A stretch of 13,448 bases of DNA from CAZIUL01 sp964542475 (GCA_964542475.1 CAZIUL010000093.1:1-13448), one strand, 5' to 3'; positions 1-7,565 are shown, numbered from the stretch's first letter. Translations and numbers: made by a program. The notes: generated by a model not told the origin, from the sequence alone.

Positions 1-61
1 TGAGGTATCAGCGTGTCTGCAGCATTCCCTGATGGCAAGGGGGATGGAGGGGGGCGGATTC

Positions 62-1099
62 TTATCGTCTTCTACTGCCGCCGCCGCTGTTGGTGCTTCC
101 CGTTCCCGAGGGCGATCTTCTGTTTGTCGGGTTTTTGTCCCGTTCGATTGTTCTGGAGTCCGAAGAGCGCCTGTTCGAAGGCCGGTCAGACGGCTGGATC
201 AACCCCCTGATGTTCGAGGTTTCTCTTGAACGGGGCGTGCTCCTGTAATCGCGTCTGCTGCTGCCGTGCGTTTCCTGCGCGTTGATCATATCGCGCCTTC
301 TTTGCTCGCTCTGAGCGCCGGCAGCTTTCTGTTTCTTGTTGAGAAGCGCGTCTCGTCTCCTGTTAAGGTCGTCGCTCTTGACGGACAAGCGGTTCTGAGA
401 GCTCGTCAGCGCTCTGCGCCTGGAGGATGATATGTCAGAAGATGCGGACGACGCCGCAGGCAGCCTGTTCTTTACAAGCCTTGACTGGTAGACCCTGCGC
501 AGGCTGCTCATTTCGTCCTTTGACAGGGTTCCCTTTGCAAGGTCCCTGGTGGCCGCGCGCCTTTGCTCGGTAATCTCTTCGAGTTGCTTCATTCGAGCCA
601 CGTTAAGCTCCAACTCCTCCTGAGGATCCGGCTGCGCCCGGAACTTGGTTCTTCTTGCGAACTGGGCCCGGCGGAAAAGCATTCCTCGATCGAACTCCGA
701 AGAAAAGTAATCCTTCTGAGCGGCAAGAATCCGTGAAGCGGAGGAGCCCATTGGGTTGCTTTCCCCGTGGGAAGGATCGTTTTCGGAACCGGCCCGGGCA
801 CTCTTGACGCGCCACTCGACATAGCGGTAGAGCTCGTTTACGCCGATGAGCCCATCGCCGTCGAGATCGAAGTCCTGAATGCTGTCCCAGCTCAAAAACT
901 TGAACCTCCCCCTGTCCGTGGCGTTTTCTTCCCATTCCCTTTTGTCGATTTGTCCGTCACGTCCCGCCATCTTAAGGATGAACCGTTTTTCCTCTGGAGA
1001 GGAAAAGGGAGAAGCTTTTACCTGCCCGATGAGTGAAGAAATGGAAGACGAGACGAAGATAAGGAATAAGAGGGAGACAAACGTTTTATCGATTTTCAT
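62..1099 (-). CDS. Exported EF-hand protein with Arg/Ser-rich C-terminal tail
   Basis: The 345-residue product starts with a signal peptide (MKIDK, then a hydrophobic stretch to about residue 24, likely cut after VKA at 27-29). A canonical calcium-binding EF-hand loop lies at 78-89, with D78, D80, D82, G83, I85 and E89 all in place. An upstream partner loop at 44-55 is degenerate: DGQI and the final E are kept, but M44 and G46 replace the acidic residues. The middle (about 150-200) is charged and probably helical. From about 215 to the end the chain is low complexity, rich in Arg, Ser, Asn and Asp and ending in GGGSRRR. Export and one calcium site are well supported; function is unknown. Secreted EF-hand proteins of this style are common in Planctomycetes. 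The ATG at 1099 follows a purine-rich AAAGGCGAG and is divergent from tgt. Confidence 0.8.
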   Translation of the reverse strand: MKIDKTFVSLLFLIFVSSSISSLIGQVKASPFSSPEEKRFILKMAGRDGQIDKREWEENATDRGRFKFLSWDSIQDFDLDGDGLIGVNELYRYVEWRVKSARAGSENDPSHGESNPMGSSASRILAAQKDYFSSEFDRGMLFRRAQFARRTKFRAQPDPQEELELNVARMKQLEEITEQRRAATRDLAKGTLSKDEMSSLRRVYQSRLVKNRLPAASSASSDISSSRRRALTSSQNRLSVKSDDLNRRRDALLNKKQKAAGAQSEQRRRDMINAQETHGSSRRDYRSTPRSRETSNIRGLIQPSDRPSNRRSSDSRTIERDKNPTNRRSPSGTGSTNSGGGSRRR

Positions 1100-1130
1100 G
1101 GTTCTCGCCTTTCTCTTCTTTCACTCCATG

Positions 1131-1172
1131 TCGTATATTTTAATCTTGTTGCAGGTATACCTAAATATACGA
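1131..1172. repeat. Perfect 10-bp inverted repeat around a palindrome (possible operator)
   Basis: TCGTATATTT at 1131-1140 is matched by its exact reverse complement AAATATACGA at 1163-1172. Between the arms is a self-complementary AGGTATACCT (1153-1162). A further direct copy of the 10-mer lies at 1274-1283. The element sits about 30-70 bases upstream of the EF-hand gene start, where an operator or promoter would be expected. The regulator is unknown. Confidence 0.45.
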
Positions 1173-1342
1173 TGAGCATGGTCATGATAACGGGACTCTC
1201 TTACAGTTCAATTAATTTAACCGATGATTTGAAAACTATTCATGACGTCCGTTCGTCCCGCCTGTGACTTCCATCGTATATTTTTTTTTATCAAATTACT
1301 TTTTTTTGGCCATTTGTGTGAAAAAATTGGGGGACAAGAGGC

Positions 1343-1418
1343 CCCGGCAACGAAGAGTCGCCGTGAGCCGGGTATGCAACCCGTTGTTTTGAAAGGCATT
1401 GGGGGTGTTTCCGCGCCC
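1343..1418 (+). promoter_or_regulatory. Structured tgt leader with two mutually exclusive hairpins
   Basis: CCCGGC (1343-1348) can pair with GCCGGG (1367-1372). CGGGT (1369-1373) can instead pair with ACCCG (1379-1383), so the two stems compete for 1369-1372. A third hairpin pairs GGGTG (1403-1407) with CGCCC (1414-1418). This resembles a leader with switchable folding, but it matches neither preQ1 riboswitch consensus that I know. GC-rich sequence makes short stems by chance, so confidence is low. Confidence 0.25.
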
Positions 1419-1484
1419 GACAAGCACACTTTCCAAAAGGTCACGAAATATGGAGCGAAGGCTCGATAAGCGAAGAAGATACCC

Positions 1485-2591
1485 ATGAATAACCCCTTTG
1501 TGTTGAAAACCCGTGACAAGCATACTTCCGCCAGAAGAGGGCACCTTGATCTCCCGAGGGGCAGGGTGGAAACCCCGTCTTTCATGCCGGTGGGAACCCA
1601 GGGCGCTCTCAAGGCCATGACCCCGGAGCAGATGGAAGCCTCCGGCGCCGGAATCGTTCTTGCCAACACATACCACCTTTCCTGGCGTCCCGGCGAGGCC
1701 CTGGTCAAAAAAATGGGAGGGCTGCACCGGTTTTCGGGGTGGGGCGGCTCAATGCTGACCGATTCGGGCGGGTACCAGGTGTTTTCCATCAAAAAAAAGA
1801 AGATAACCGAAGAAGGGGTTCGCTTTTCATACGAGGGGGATGGTTCGTCGGAGTTCTTCAGCCCGGAACGCTCCATCAAGATCCAGGAGGATCTCGGCGC
1901 AGATATAATAATGGCTTTTGACGAGTGCATTCCTTTTCCCTGCCACAGGGAGTATGCGGAGAGCTCGGTCAAGAGGACCATCCGGTGGGCTGAGCGCTGC
2001 CTCGAGGCACACACGCGCAAAGACCAGTATCTTTTCGGGATCGTCCAGGGAGGCACATATCCCGAGCTGAGGCGCGAGTGCGCACTGGCCATCTCGGACA
2101 TGCCGTTCGACGGCGTGGCAGTGGGAGGGGTCAGTGTCGGCGAAGGGCTTGACCTTCTAAAAAAGGTGATCGACTGGACCGAGCCGTACCTTCCCGAGGA
2201 CAGGGTACGGTACCTGATGGGCGTGGGCCTGCCCGAGGATCTCCTTGAATCGATAGGCAGGGGCATGGATATCTTCGACTGTGTCATTCCTTCGCGGATG
2301 GCCAGGAGCGGAACGCTTTTTACGGCGATGGGGAAGATCCGGATCACTCATAACAAGTTCCGCAAGGACAAGTATCCTGTTGACACTTCATGCGACTGCT
2401 ATACCTGCGGCAACTTCAGCAGGGCTTACATCCGGCACCTGATCATGTCCAAGGAGGTTCTGGGCACAATGCTCTGTACGATTCACAACGTGCGGTTCTA
2501 CCAGCATCTAATGGAAGAAAGCCGCAATGCCATCGAGAAAGGGGAGTTTCGCGAGTTCAAAGAAGACCGGCTCGCCCGGATGAAAGAGTAG
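1485..2591 (+). CDS. tgt: Queuine/preQ1 tRNA-guanine transglycosylase
   Basis: This enzyme exchanges guanine 34 of GUN-anticodon tRNAs (Asp, Asn, His, Tyr) for preQ1, a step in queuosine synthesis in the cytoplasm. The 368-residue length is normal for bacterial Tgt. Family signatures are present in order: TPSFMPVGTQG (30-40), NTYHL (61-65), TDSGGYQVFS (92-101) with general-acid D93, AFDEC with D146, GIVQGG (185-190), AVGGVSVGEG (212-221) and MDIFDCVIPSR (261-271) with nucleophile D265. The zinc site is C303, C305, C308 and H334. The ATG at 1485 is preceded only by a weak purine tract (GAAGAAG, 1472-1478), but the N-terminus aligns with the family. No other queuosine gene is visible here, so salvage versus synthesis cannot be judged from this window. 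Confidence 0.97.
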   Translation: MNNPFVLKTRDKHTSARRGHLDLPRGRVETPSFMPVGTQGALKAMTPEQMEASGAGIVLANTYHLSWRPGEALVKKMGGLHRFSGWGGSMLTDSGGYQVFSIKKKKITEEGVRFSYEGDGSSEFFSPERSIKIQEDLGADIIMAFDECIPFPCHREYAESSVKRTIRWAERCLEAHTRKDQYLFGIVQGGTYPELRRECALAISDMPFDGVAVGGVSVGEGLDLLKKVIDWTEPYLPEDRVRYLMGVGLPEDLLESIGRGMDIFDCVIPSRMARSGTLFTAMGKIRITHNKFRKDKYPVDTSCDCYTCGNFSRAYIRHLIMSKEVLGTMLCTIHNVRFYQHLMEESRNAIEKGEFREFKEDRLARMKE

Positions 2592-2692
2592 ACCGCAGAT
2601 GCGCATCAGGCCGCCCTGCACGCGGGCCCAAAAATCAAGCGCCCTCCACCATTGTGCGGTGAGCGTTCAACCCGCCTCTAGGCCATATTCTC

Positions 2693-2727
2693 TTACATCC
2701 CTTACCCGATAACTTCGGGTTCTGTAA
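2693..2727. repeat. Two-part inverted repeat (hairpin)
   Basis: ACCCGA (2704-2709) and TCGGGT (2715-2720) pair perfectly around a 5-base loop. Outside them TTACA (2693-2697) pairs with TGTAA (2723-2727), leaving a small internal loop. No T-run follows, so this is not a normal intrinsic terminator. It lies directly before the tRNA-like remnant. Confidence 0.4.
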
Positions 2728-2735
2728 TATATGGT

Positions 2736-2790
2736 TGGCCTGGCTGGTAGAGCTCTCCGGTACGGCAGAGGGTGCTCGATTCCTGTCACT
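2736..2790 (+). pseudogene. Possible tRNA-Arg(CCG)-like remnant
   Basis: The stretch is collinear with a bacterial tRNA-Arg(CCG). It has a D-loop-like GGCTGGTAGAGC, an anticodon-region TCTCCGG, then GGCAGAGG as in the 3' side of the anticodon stem and variable loop, and a T-arm-like CTCGATTCCTGTC. The 5' anticodon stem appears deleted, the D and T stems have mismatches, and no 7-bp acceptor stem can be formed. It therefore cannot be a working tRNA as read. Chance similarity or a small RNA are alternatives. Confidence 0.25.
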
Positions 2791-2894
2791 TGTATTTTCG
2801 ACATTGTTTTTATCGGCATTTTTTCGAGTATTTGTAATGGTTTGGCGGGAAACTTTTCGCCCTTCCGGCCGGGACAAGTCAAAAAAAACAATTC

Positions 2895-2900
2895 AGGGGG
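2895..2900 (+). promoter_or_regulatory. Ribosome binding site selecting a TTG start
   Basis: AGGGGG lies 8 bases before the TTG at 2909. No ATG or GTG start gives the full S4 domain, so this site supports the TTG as the real start. Confidence 0.6.
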
Positions 2901-2908
2901 TGCGCTAG

Positions 2909-3940
2909 TTGAAACAAAGTTCGCGGGAAAGAGAGATTTGCTACGAGGTCACCGCCGATGAGGCGGGAATGCGGCTTGACCTTTATTTGAACGCCAAGAT
3001 GGTCTGGCGCTCGAGAAGCAGCATCCGGAAGCTGCTTGATAACCGCAAGGTGTGCCTGAAGGAGTGTGCCGGGGAGGCAAAAACTCCATCGGTCCTCAAG
3101 CCTTCTGCGCGCATCAGGACGGGTGATGTGTACGGTGTCATCCTGCCGAAGCCGAGAAGGGAGACAGATCAGCTTTCATCCGCTCCCGACCTTGATGTCC
3201 CCGTGCTATACGAAGACGACTGGATCGTTGTCGTCAACAAGCTGCCGGGCATCCCCGTTCATCCGGGCGGCAGGCTGCTGGGAAACAGCATCATTACCAG
3301 CCTGAACGAAACGCGCGCCCGGGGCGCGCCCGAAGAGGCGCCTCCGCTCAAGCTTTGCCATCGGCTCGACCTGGAAACCAGCGGGGTGCTTCTTGTTTCG
3401 AAAGATCCCTGTTCCATGCCGCGGTTCACATCCCAGTTCGAGTTTCGGAAGGTAAAAAAAGAGTACCTTGCCCTGGTTCACGGGGAGGTGGAGAAGGACC
3501 GGAGCGAGATCGACCTTCCCATCGGTCCGGCAAAAGGAAGCAAGGTCCATCTGAAGCAGGGGGTTAATTACGACAAGGGGCTGCGGGCGCGGACCGGCAT
3601 TGTTGTGGAGCGGCGCTTCAACGGTTATTCACTGGTCAGGCTGAGGCTGTTTACAGGCCGCCACCATCAGCTGAGAGTGCACCTTTCCGCCATCGGGCAC
3701 CCGATCGTGGGTGACAAGGTTTATGGTGTGGACGAAGAGCTTTTCATAAGGTACCACCATGGAAAACTCGACAGCAGAGACATGGCTCGGCTCATCCTCC
3801 CGAGACAGGCCCTTCACGCGTCGCGCCTGACAATCTATCATTTTCCGCTCGATAGGGAAATGACTCTTGAGGCGCCGTTGCCGGCGGACATGGCGGGCTT
3901 GATGGAAACGCTCGAGCAGAAAAATACCAGGAAATCATGA
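2909..3940 (+). CDS. RluA/RluD-family pseudouridine synthase
   Basis: The enzyme isomerises specific uridines in rRNA (or tRNA) to pseudouridine. The 343-residue protein has an N-terminal S4 RNA-binding domain (about 21-80, beginning MRLDLYLNAKM). The catalytic domain follows, with YEDDWIVVVNKLPGIPVHP (101-119), the family motif HRLDLETSG (151-159) containing catalytic D154, KKEYLALVHGEV (183-193) and TGRHHQLRVHL (249-259), then GHPIVGDKVYG and LHASRL. This domain order matches RluD/RluC-like enzymes, but the exact target uridine cannot be read from sequence, so no symbol is given. Translation starts at TTG with AGGGGG 8 bases upstream. The gene follows tgt on the same strand after a 317-base gap, so joint transcription is possible but not shown. 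Confidence 0.95.
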   Translation: MKQSSREREICYEVTADEAGMRLDLYLNAKMVWRSRSSIRKLLDNRKVCLKECAGEAKTPSVLKPSARIRTGDVYGVILPKPRRETDQLSSAPDLDVPVLYEDDWIVVVNKLPGIPVHPGGRLLGNSIITSLNETRARGAPEEAPPLKLCHRLDLETSGVLLVSKDPCSMPRFTSQFEFRKVKKEYLALVHGEVEKDRSEIDLPIGPAKGSKVHLKQGVNYDKGLRARTGIVVERRFNGYSLVRLRLFTGRHHQLRVHLSAIGHPIVGDKVYGVDEELFIRYHHGKLDSRDMARLILPRQALHASRLTIYHFPLDREMTLEAPLPADMAGLMETLEQKNTRKS

Positions 3941-4098
3941 AACCGGTTTGTTATTCGGACGGTCGTTGAATATATATGATGCTGTATCTGGAAGAAACAG
4001 GGGCGCGACGGGAAAGGAACCCGCCGGCGAGATAGCAGGCACCAGAAAGAAAAAAACAGCGCCTGGAAAAAGGACCTGACCGTTTTAGAGCATGGCTG

Positions 4099-5274
4099 AT
4101 GGACGATGAAATATACTCCCACCCTCTGATAAAACCGCTCTTGAACGCGGGCCCGGCAGTGCCGGAAGCCGCCATAGAAGAGCTTGCCGAAGCGATCAGG
4201 GGAAACAAGACGCTGGCCCGCAGGTGCAATAACCTTTTCCGGATAGAAGCCTCCTTCCATGAATCCCTAAGCAGCTACCTTGTTATCTGGCTGGCGTTCG
4301 GCATGGCCTTGGCCAGGGACGAAAAAGCGATTTTGTGCTTTGTTGACCTGTTCGAGCTGGTCGATCCCATCGAGCACGACATGCTGTGGGAGCTCGCGCA
4401 GTACGTGCTTTGGCAATACGGGGACAAGGCGGTAAGGGAGGTGCTGGATGATTTCGACCGTATCCTGGACATCGACTACAACGGCTACTACCTGGGGGTG
4501 CTGGAGGTCATCGGGCGGAGCAGCGATCAGCTTTTGAGAAAACGCGTGGCGGACAAGGTGATCGAATCGCTCTTGTCGGAGAACACCACATCCGCCGCTC
4601 TCATGGGGCTCGTGGATCTTGCCTTGATTTTGGAAGACAGCCGTCTTTCCGACTTGATCGATGACTGGAAGGAACGCTTGTCAGGCAAGGACAGGCAGGT
4701 CCTGGAACAGGCGGAGGAGGTTCTTTTCGACAAGGATAATTTGCCGCAAAATCAGGAGTTAGACCTGAGCTGGACAGAGCTTGCCGAGTTCTCCGCCGAG
4801 CATTTTACCGTTCACATGGAAGCAAAGCCCCATCTCCCGATCAGGGGCCCCGAATCAGAAAGCATTGTGGACCGGTTCAAGAGCACAACAGAAGCTTTCA
4901 TGAGGTCGTCCCGGTTCCTCGAGGTTCCCGCCAGGTGGAGCAAAGAACCCGATGAGGTAAGCGCCCTGCTCGTCAACACCTTGATCTACCTATACGAGGC
5001 CTTCGGTTCCATGCCGGAGGAGGCGGACGCGGAAGAGGTTTCGGTGCTGATTACAGAGGTGCTTCCAAGGACGATGGTGGGCGAGGTGTCGGCTTTCGAG
5101 CCCATCCCGAGCGTGCTGGCCGCTTTTTACCGGTTTATAACGGACAGCTACTCCGCAGAGGAAGGGGATGAGTTTGCCGATGCCATCTTTTCCTCAGAAA
5201 AGGAAATGCTCGAGCGGGCGGCTGACCCATCCTGCTGGGACAGCCAAAAGCTCAAGGCCATGAAAAAGGCGTAA
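4099..5274 (+). CDS. Uncharacterised helical, HEAT-like protein
   Basis: I do not recognise a named family. The 391-residue product is acidic and almost entirely helical by pattern, with no signal peptide or membrane segment, so it is probably cytoplasmic. Residues about 40-215 are successive amphipathic helices of the HEAT/armadillo kind (for example HDMLWELAQYVLWQYGD, then LLRKRVADKVIESLL, then a segment around ALMGLVDLALIL). A loop rich in polar residues follows at about 215-260. The second helical block contains LITEVLPRTM and PSVLAAFYRFI, which I loosely associate with uncharacterised bacterial proteins. A binding or scaffold role is the most that can be inferred. The ATG at 4099 lacks a good ribosome binding site; an ATG at 4092 in another frame opens a six-codon frame (one of them the stop) that overlaps it. 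The gene is convergent with the hydrolase 41 bases downstream. Confidence 0.85.
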   Translation: MDDEIYSHPLIKPLLNAGPAVPEAAIEELAEAIRGNKTLARRCNNLFRIEASFHESLSSYLVIWLAFGMALARDEKAILCFVDLFELVDPIEHDMLWELAQYVLWQYGDKAVREVLDDFDRILDIDYNGYYLGVLEVIGRSSDQLLRKRVADKVIESLLSENTTSAALMGLVDLALILEDSRLSDLIDDWKERLSGKDRQVLEQAEEVLFDKDNLPQNQELDLSWTELAEFSAEHFTVHMEAKPHLPIRGPESESIVDRFKSTTEAFMRSSRFLEVPARWSKEPDEVSALLVNTLIYLYEAFGSMPEEADAEEVSVLITEVLPRTMVGEVSAFEPIPSVLAAFYRFITDSYSAEEGDEFADAIFSSEKEMLERAADPSCWDSQKLKAMKKA

Positions 5275-5315
5275 CCCGGTGTTTGCGATGCGCGTTTCTT
5301 TGCCCGCGAAGGGGG

Positions 5316-6209
5316 TTATTCCGGATTCTCGATGTACTCCAGCGCATCAAAAAATGCGCGGCAGGTTGCCTCCGCATGCTCGAACAGGTAGCTGTGGCTC
5401 ACGCCATCGAGCCCAAACAGCCTTGCCCGCGGCATGAGGCTCTCGATTTTTTCGCCATCCCGGAACGCAAACACCTTGTCCTCCCGGCCCCAGATCAGGG
5501 CTGTGGGCGTGCGGATTGCCGCGCAGCGTTCACCGACCCAGTCCTCGAAGCGAAGGTTGTGCAAAAGATGCTTGTGCCCGTTTGTTTTCGAGCGGCGAAC
5601 AGCGAGCGCGCCGACCCATCCCGGAATCGGCTTGGGCCTGCTGAAGACGAAACCGTTCATGAGGCGGTTGAAATCATCGGCTGTTTTGTAATCGAAAACC
5701 GATTTGAGCGAGAGCAGGCTCTCCCTGGTCATGTCCGGGCTCACGCCAGCGGGCCCGATCAGGATCAGGCCTGAAACCTGTTCCGGAAGCGCCTGTGCGT
5801 AGTCAAGGCATATCCACCCGCCGAGCGAGACCCCTGCAAGCACAACCTTGTCCGTTCCGGAGGCTTCCTTCATAAAGCCGAGCTGTTCGCGGTAGAGATC
5901 AAGAGAAAACGCTTCCGGGTCGATCCCCTTGCCGGGGCTTCTGGAAAAGCCCAGAAGTTCGGGCACAAGGATCGGGCGGTCCTCCGGCAGGAGCTTCAGG
6001 AGCGGGCCCCACCACTCGGGGAAAAGAGCAAGCCCGTGGACCAGAACCAGGGCCGGGGCTTCGGTCGCGGTTTTTTTCGCGGGCTCGCGGAAAAAGTACC
6101 TGAAACCGCGGGCATTCGCTCCCGCGCGGCAACAGCGATAGCCGTGGCGCCTGAGCCCCCACTCCTTGACGAGCAGCACCCATGTCAGGGGATCCAGAAA
6201 ATCAGGCAT
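5316..6209 (-). CDS. Alpha/beta-fold hydrolase
   Basis: This is a 297-residue alpha/beta hydrolase with the full catalytic triad visible. The nucleophile elbow is GVSLGG with S128, the acid is D244 in WGREDKV, and the base is H272 in GVSHSYLFEH. The oxyanion motif is VHGL (57-60), followed by the typical PELLGFSRSP (83-92). The residues between the strands carrying S128 and D244 (about 158-225) form the cap region. Substrate cannot be assigned; esterase, lipase or C-C hydrolase are all possible. Residues 7-16 are mildly hydrophobic but do not make a clear signal peptide. The ATG at 6209 has GAGG upstream. The gene lies 70 bases after the squalene-cyclase-like gene on the same strand, so the two may be co-transcribed. 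Confidence 0.92.
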   Translation of the reverse strand: MPDFLDPLTWVLLVKEWGLRRHGYRCCRAGANARGFRYFFREPAKKTATEAPALVLVHGLALFPEWWGPLLKLLPEDRPILVPELLGFSRSPGKGIDPEAFSLDLYREQLGFMKEASGTDKVVLAGVSLGGWICLDYAQALPEQVSGLILIGPAGVSPDMTRESLLSLKSVFDYKTADDFNRLMNGFVFSRPKPIPGWVGALAVRRSKTNGHKHLLHNLRFEDWVGERCAAIRTPTALIWGREDKVFAFRDGEKIESLMPRARLFGLDGVSHSYLFEHAEATCRAFFDALEYIENPE

Positions 6210-6279
6210 GAGACCTCGCCGAGAGAGTTATAGATGTTTGTGCGTGTATTGTTTTATGGTTCTTGACCCATGCCGGAGA

Positions 6280-7416
6280 TCAGCGAGCGATCTCCCTGTA
6301 CAAGCTCAAACACAAAAGCGCGTATGCTGTGCCGTACTGCTTGTGGTAGCTGTACAAGGTATAGTCCCACCACGATCCGTCCTGTTCCTGGAGATCGAGC
6401 AGGATTTTCGTGAACGCCTCGGCGAACCGGGCGCGTTCTTTTTGGGGGAGCTCTTTAACGGCAAGTGCGGCGTAGTACTCACCGAAGTAGAAGAAGTACC
6501 CCGATGTGGCGTACCAGGATTCGTGGGGGATTGGCCTTTTCCGGGCGATATCCGCGAAATGCTGGTGCTCCAGAAGATCATCCAGGCTCTGTATCAGGTC
6601 GTTGTCCGTTACCTGTCCCGCGCCGAAGATGCGCTGGGCCATGTGGCAAGCCGGCGTGCGGCTTATAGAGCCTTTCACCTGGTTTACGGACATGTTGGGC
6701 CTGTACTTCAGATAGTCGCCGTAGATGTATGAGCCGTCTTCTTTGCGTGCCCTTCTGAGGCTGTTAAGCGCGCTGTCGAGCATCTTTTGAGGCACATCCA
6801 GGCCGGCGTTTTTTGCCTCGTAAAGCCCCACGAGGATCGTGGCTGTTGTGAACGTCATTGACGACCCGGCCGGGCGATAGGCCCCGTAATCAAAATCGAA
6901 GTACCCCCATCCCCCGTCAGGAACCTGGTAAACCCGAAGGGAGCGGATGATCTCATTCGCGGTCTCTTCCATCCCCTTTTTCAAAGCCGCATCTTTTTCC
7001 GCGGGGATGAGCGTGGCAAGGGCCTGGAGGCCGTATCCAAACGCCCACACGTTGTACATCTCCGCGCTGTTCGCCCGCTTGACGCAGGCGTGCTCGATGA
7101 GGTACTCCTTCCCCCGCTCCACAGCCTCGATAACCTCCGGTGTTGCATCCGCCTGAGCAGCGGAATCGAGCGCCATGACACAGAGGCCCGTGGTGGCTGC
7201 CCGGAAAGCCCTGTGCGACCCGGGGACCGCGGCAAGCACCTCGATCCTCCTTGATGAGCAGTGCTTTCCCCAGGAGCCGTCCTTGTTCTGGGTGGCAAGA
7301 AGGAAATCCACCCCCTTTTGAAAGGCCGCGTCAGCCGGGTTTGTTTCGGCGCATATGCCGTGAGCAGGGCCCAAGGCCGGCGCGCAGGACAGAACGAGGA
7401 AGATAAGGAAAGACAT
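6280..7416 (-). CDS. Exported prenyltransferase/squalene-oxidase repeat protein
   Basis: The 378-residue protein has an N-terminal hydrophobic export signal, which unusually lacks a positive N-region, and a mature part made of alpha-toroid repeats. Repeat signatures are QNKDGSWG (43-50), PDGGWGYF (166-173), KEDGSY (225-230) and EQDGSWWDY (344-352). These resemble the QW repeats of squalene-hopene cyclases and prenyltransferases. The DXDD acid motif of true cyclases is not seen, and the length is about half that of a cyclase, so enzymatic cyclisation is unlikely. Such secreted or periplasmic repeat proteins are frequent in Planctomycetes and are functionally uncharacterised. AAGGAG lies 7 bases before the ATG at 7416. 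C11 in LVLSCAP might be a lipobox, but only weakly. It is divergent from gltX. Confidence 0.9.
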   Translation of the reverse strand: MSFLIFLVLSCAPALGPAHGICAETNPADAAFQKGVDFLLATQNKDGSWGKHCSSRRIEVLAAVPGSHRAFRAATTGLCVMALDSAAQADATPEVIEAVERGKEYLIEHACVKRANSAEMYNVWAFGYGLQALATLIPAEKDAALKKGMEETANEIIRSLRVYQVPDGGWGYFDFDYGAYRPAGSSMTFTTATILVGLYEAKNAGLDVPQKMLDSALNSLRRARKEDGSYIYGDYLKYRPNMSVNQVKGSISRTPACHMAQRIFGAGQVTDNDLIQSLDDLLEHQHFADIARKRPIPHESWYATSGYFFYFGEYYAALAVKELPQKERARFAEAFTKILLDLQEQDGSWWDYTLYSYHKQYGTAYALLCLSLYREIAR

Positions 7417-7560
7417 TTTCAGGCTCCTTGAGCAGGTCAGTTAAAGTCATCTGTTGGAGGGCGCCCACAAGCTTTCGATGAACGAAGAATTAATCGGATT
7501 CGTTTTTTTTGTCAAACCCTTTTACTAAGATGGCACAAAACAGAAACCGGACCTTTGGAC

Positions 7561-7565
7561 GGAGG
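7561..7565 (+). promoter_or_regulatory. Ribosome binding site setting the gltX start
   Basis: GGAGG sits 6 bases before the ATG at 7572. An in-frame ATG at 7509 would add 21 residues that no GluRS carries before the conserved RIAPSPTG, so 7572 is chosen. Confidence 0.8.

Larger units (their letters stand above)
1100..1484. promoter_or_regulatory. Divergent intergenic region between EF-hand gene and tgt
   Basis: This 385-base stretch holds no convincing gene. It must contain the promoters of both flanking genes. It is AT-rich for its first half, with a T-run at 1281-1290, then GC-rich with several hairpins close to tgt. A 10-mer, TCGTATATTT, occurs three times (1131-1140, inverted at 1163-1172, direct at 1274-1283). 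A 75-codon frame at 1242-1469 has no family resemblance and is taken as chance. Confidence 0.5.
2592..2908. other. Intergenic region between tgt and the pseudouridine synthase gene
   Basis: These 317 bases contain no gene I can support. They hold a hairpin (2693-2727), a decayed tRNA-like stretch (about 2736-2790), and the ribosome binding site of the next gene. No strong intrinsic terminator for tgt is seen: GCCC/GGGC at 2613-2627 forms a short stem but has no T-run after it. Confidence 0.5.

Noticed and set aside
1217..2347. Long open frame (376 codons) on the minus strand opposite tgt
   Set aside because: It mirrors tgt codon structure, has low-quality Ser/Pro/Arg-rich content, and tgt is certain on the other strand.
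2609..2627. Intrinsic terminator after tgt
   Set aside because: Only a 4-bp GCCC/GGGC stem forms, and A-rich rather than T-rich sequence follows.
5283..5774. 163-codon plus-strand frame opposite the alpha/beta hydrolase
   Set aside because: The hydrolase triad and fold motifs prove the minus-strand gene; this frame is its shadow.
6166..6732. 188-codon plus-strand frame opposite the squalene-cyclase-like gene
   Set aside because: It overlaps the repeat protein's C-terminal motifs on the true strand and shows no domain.
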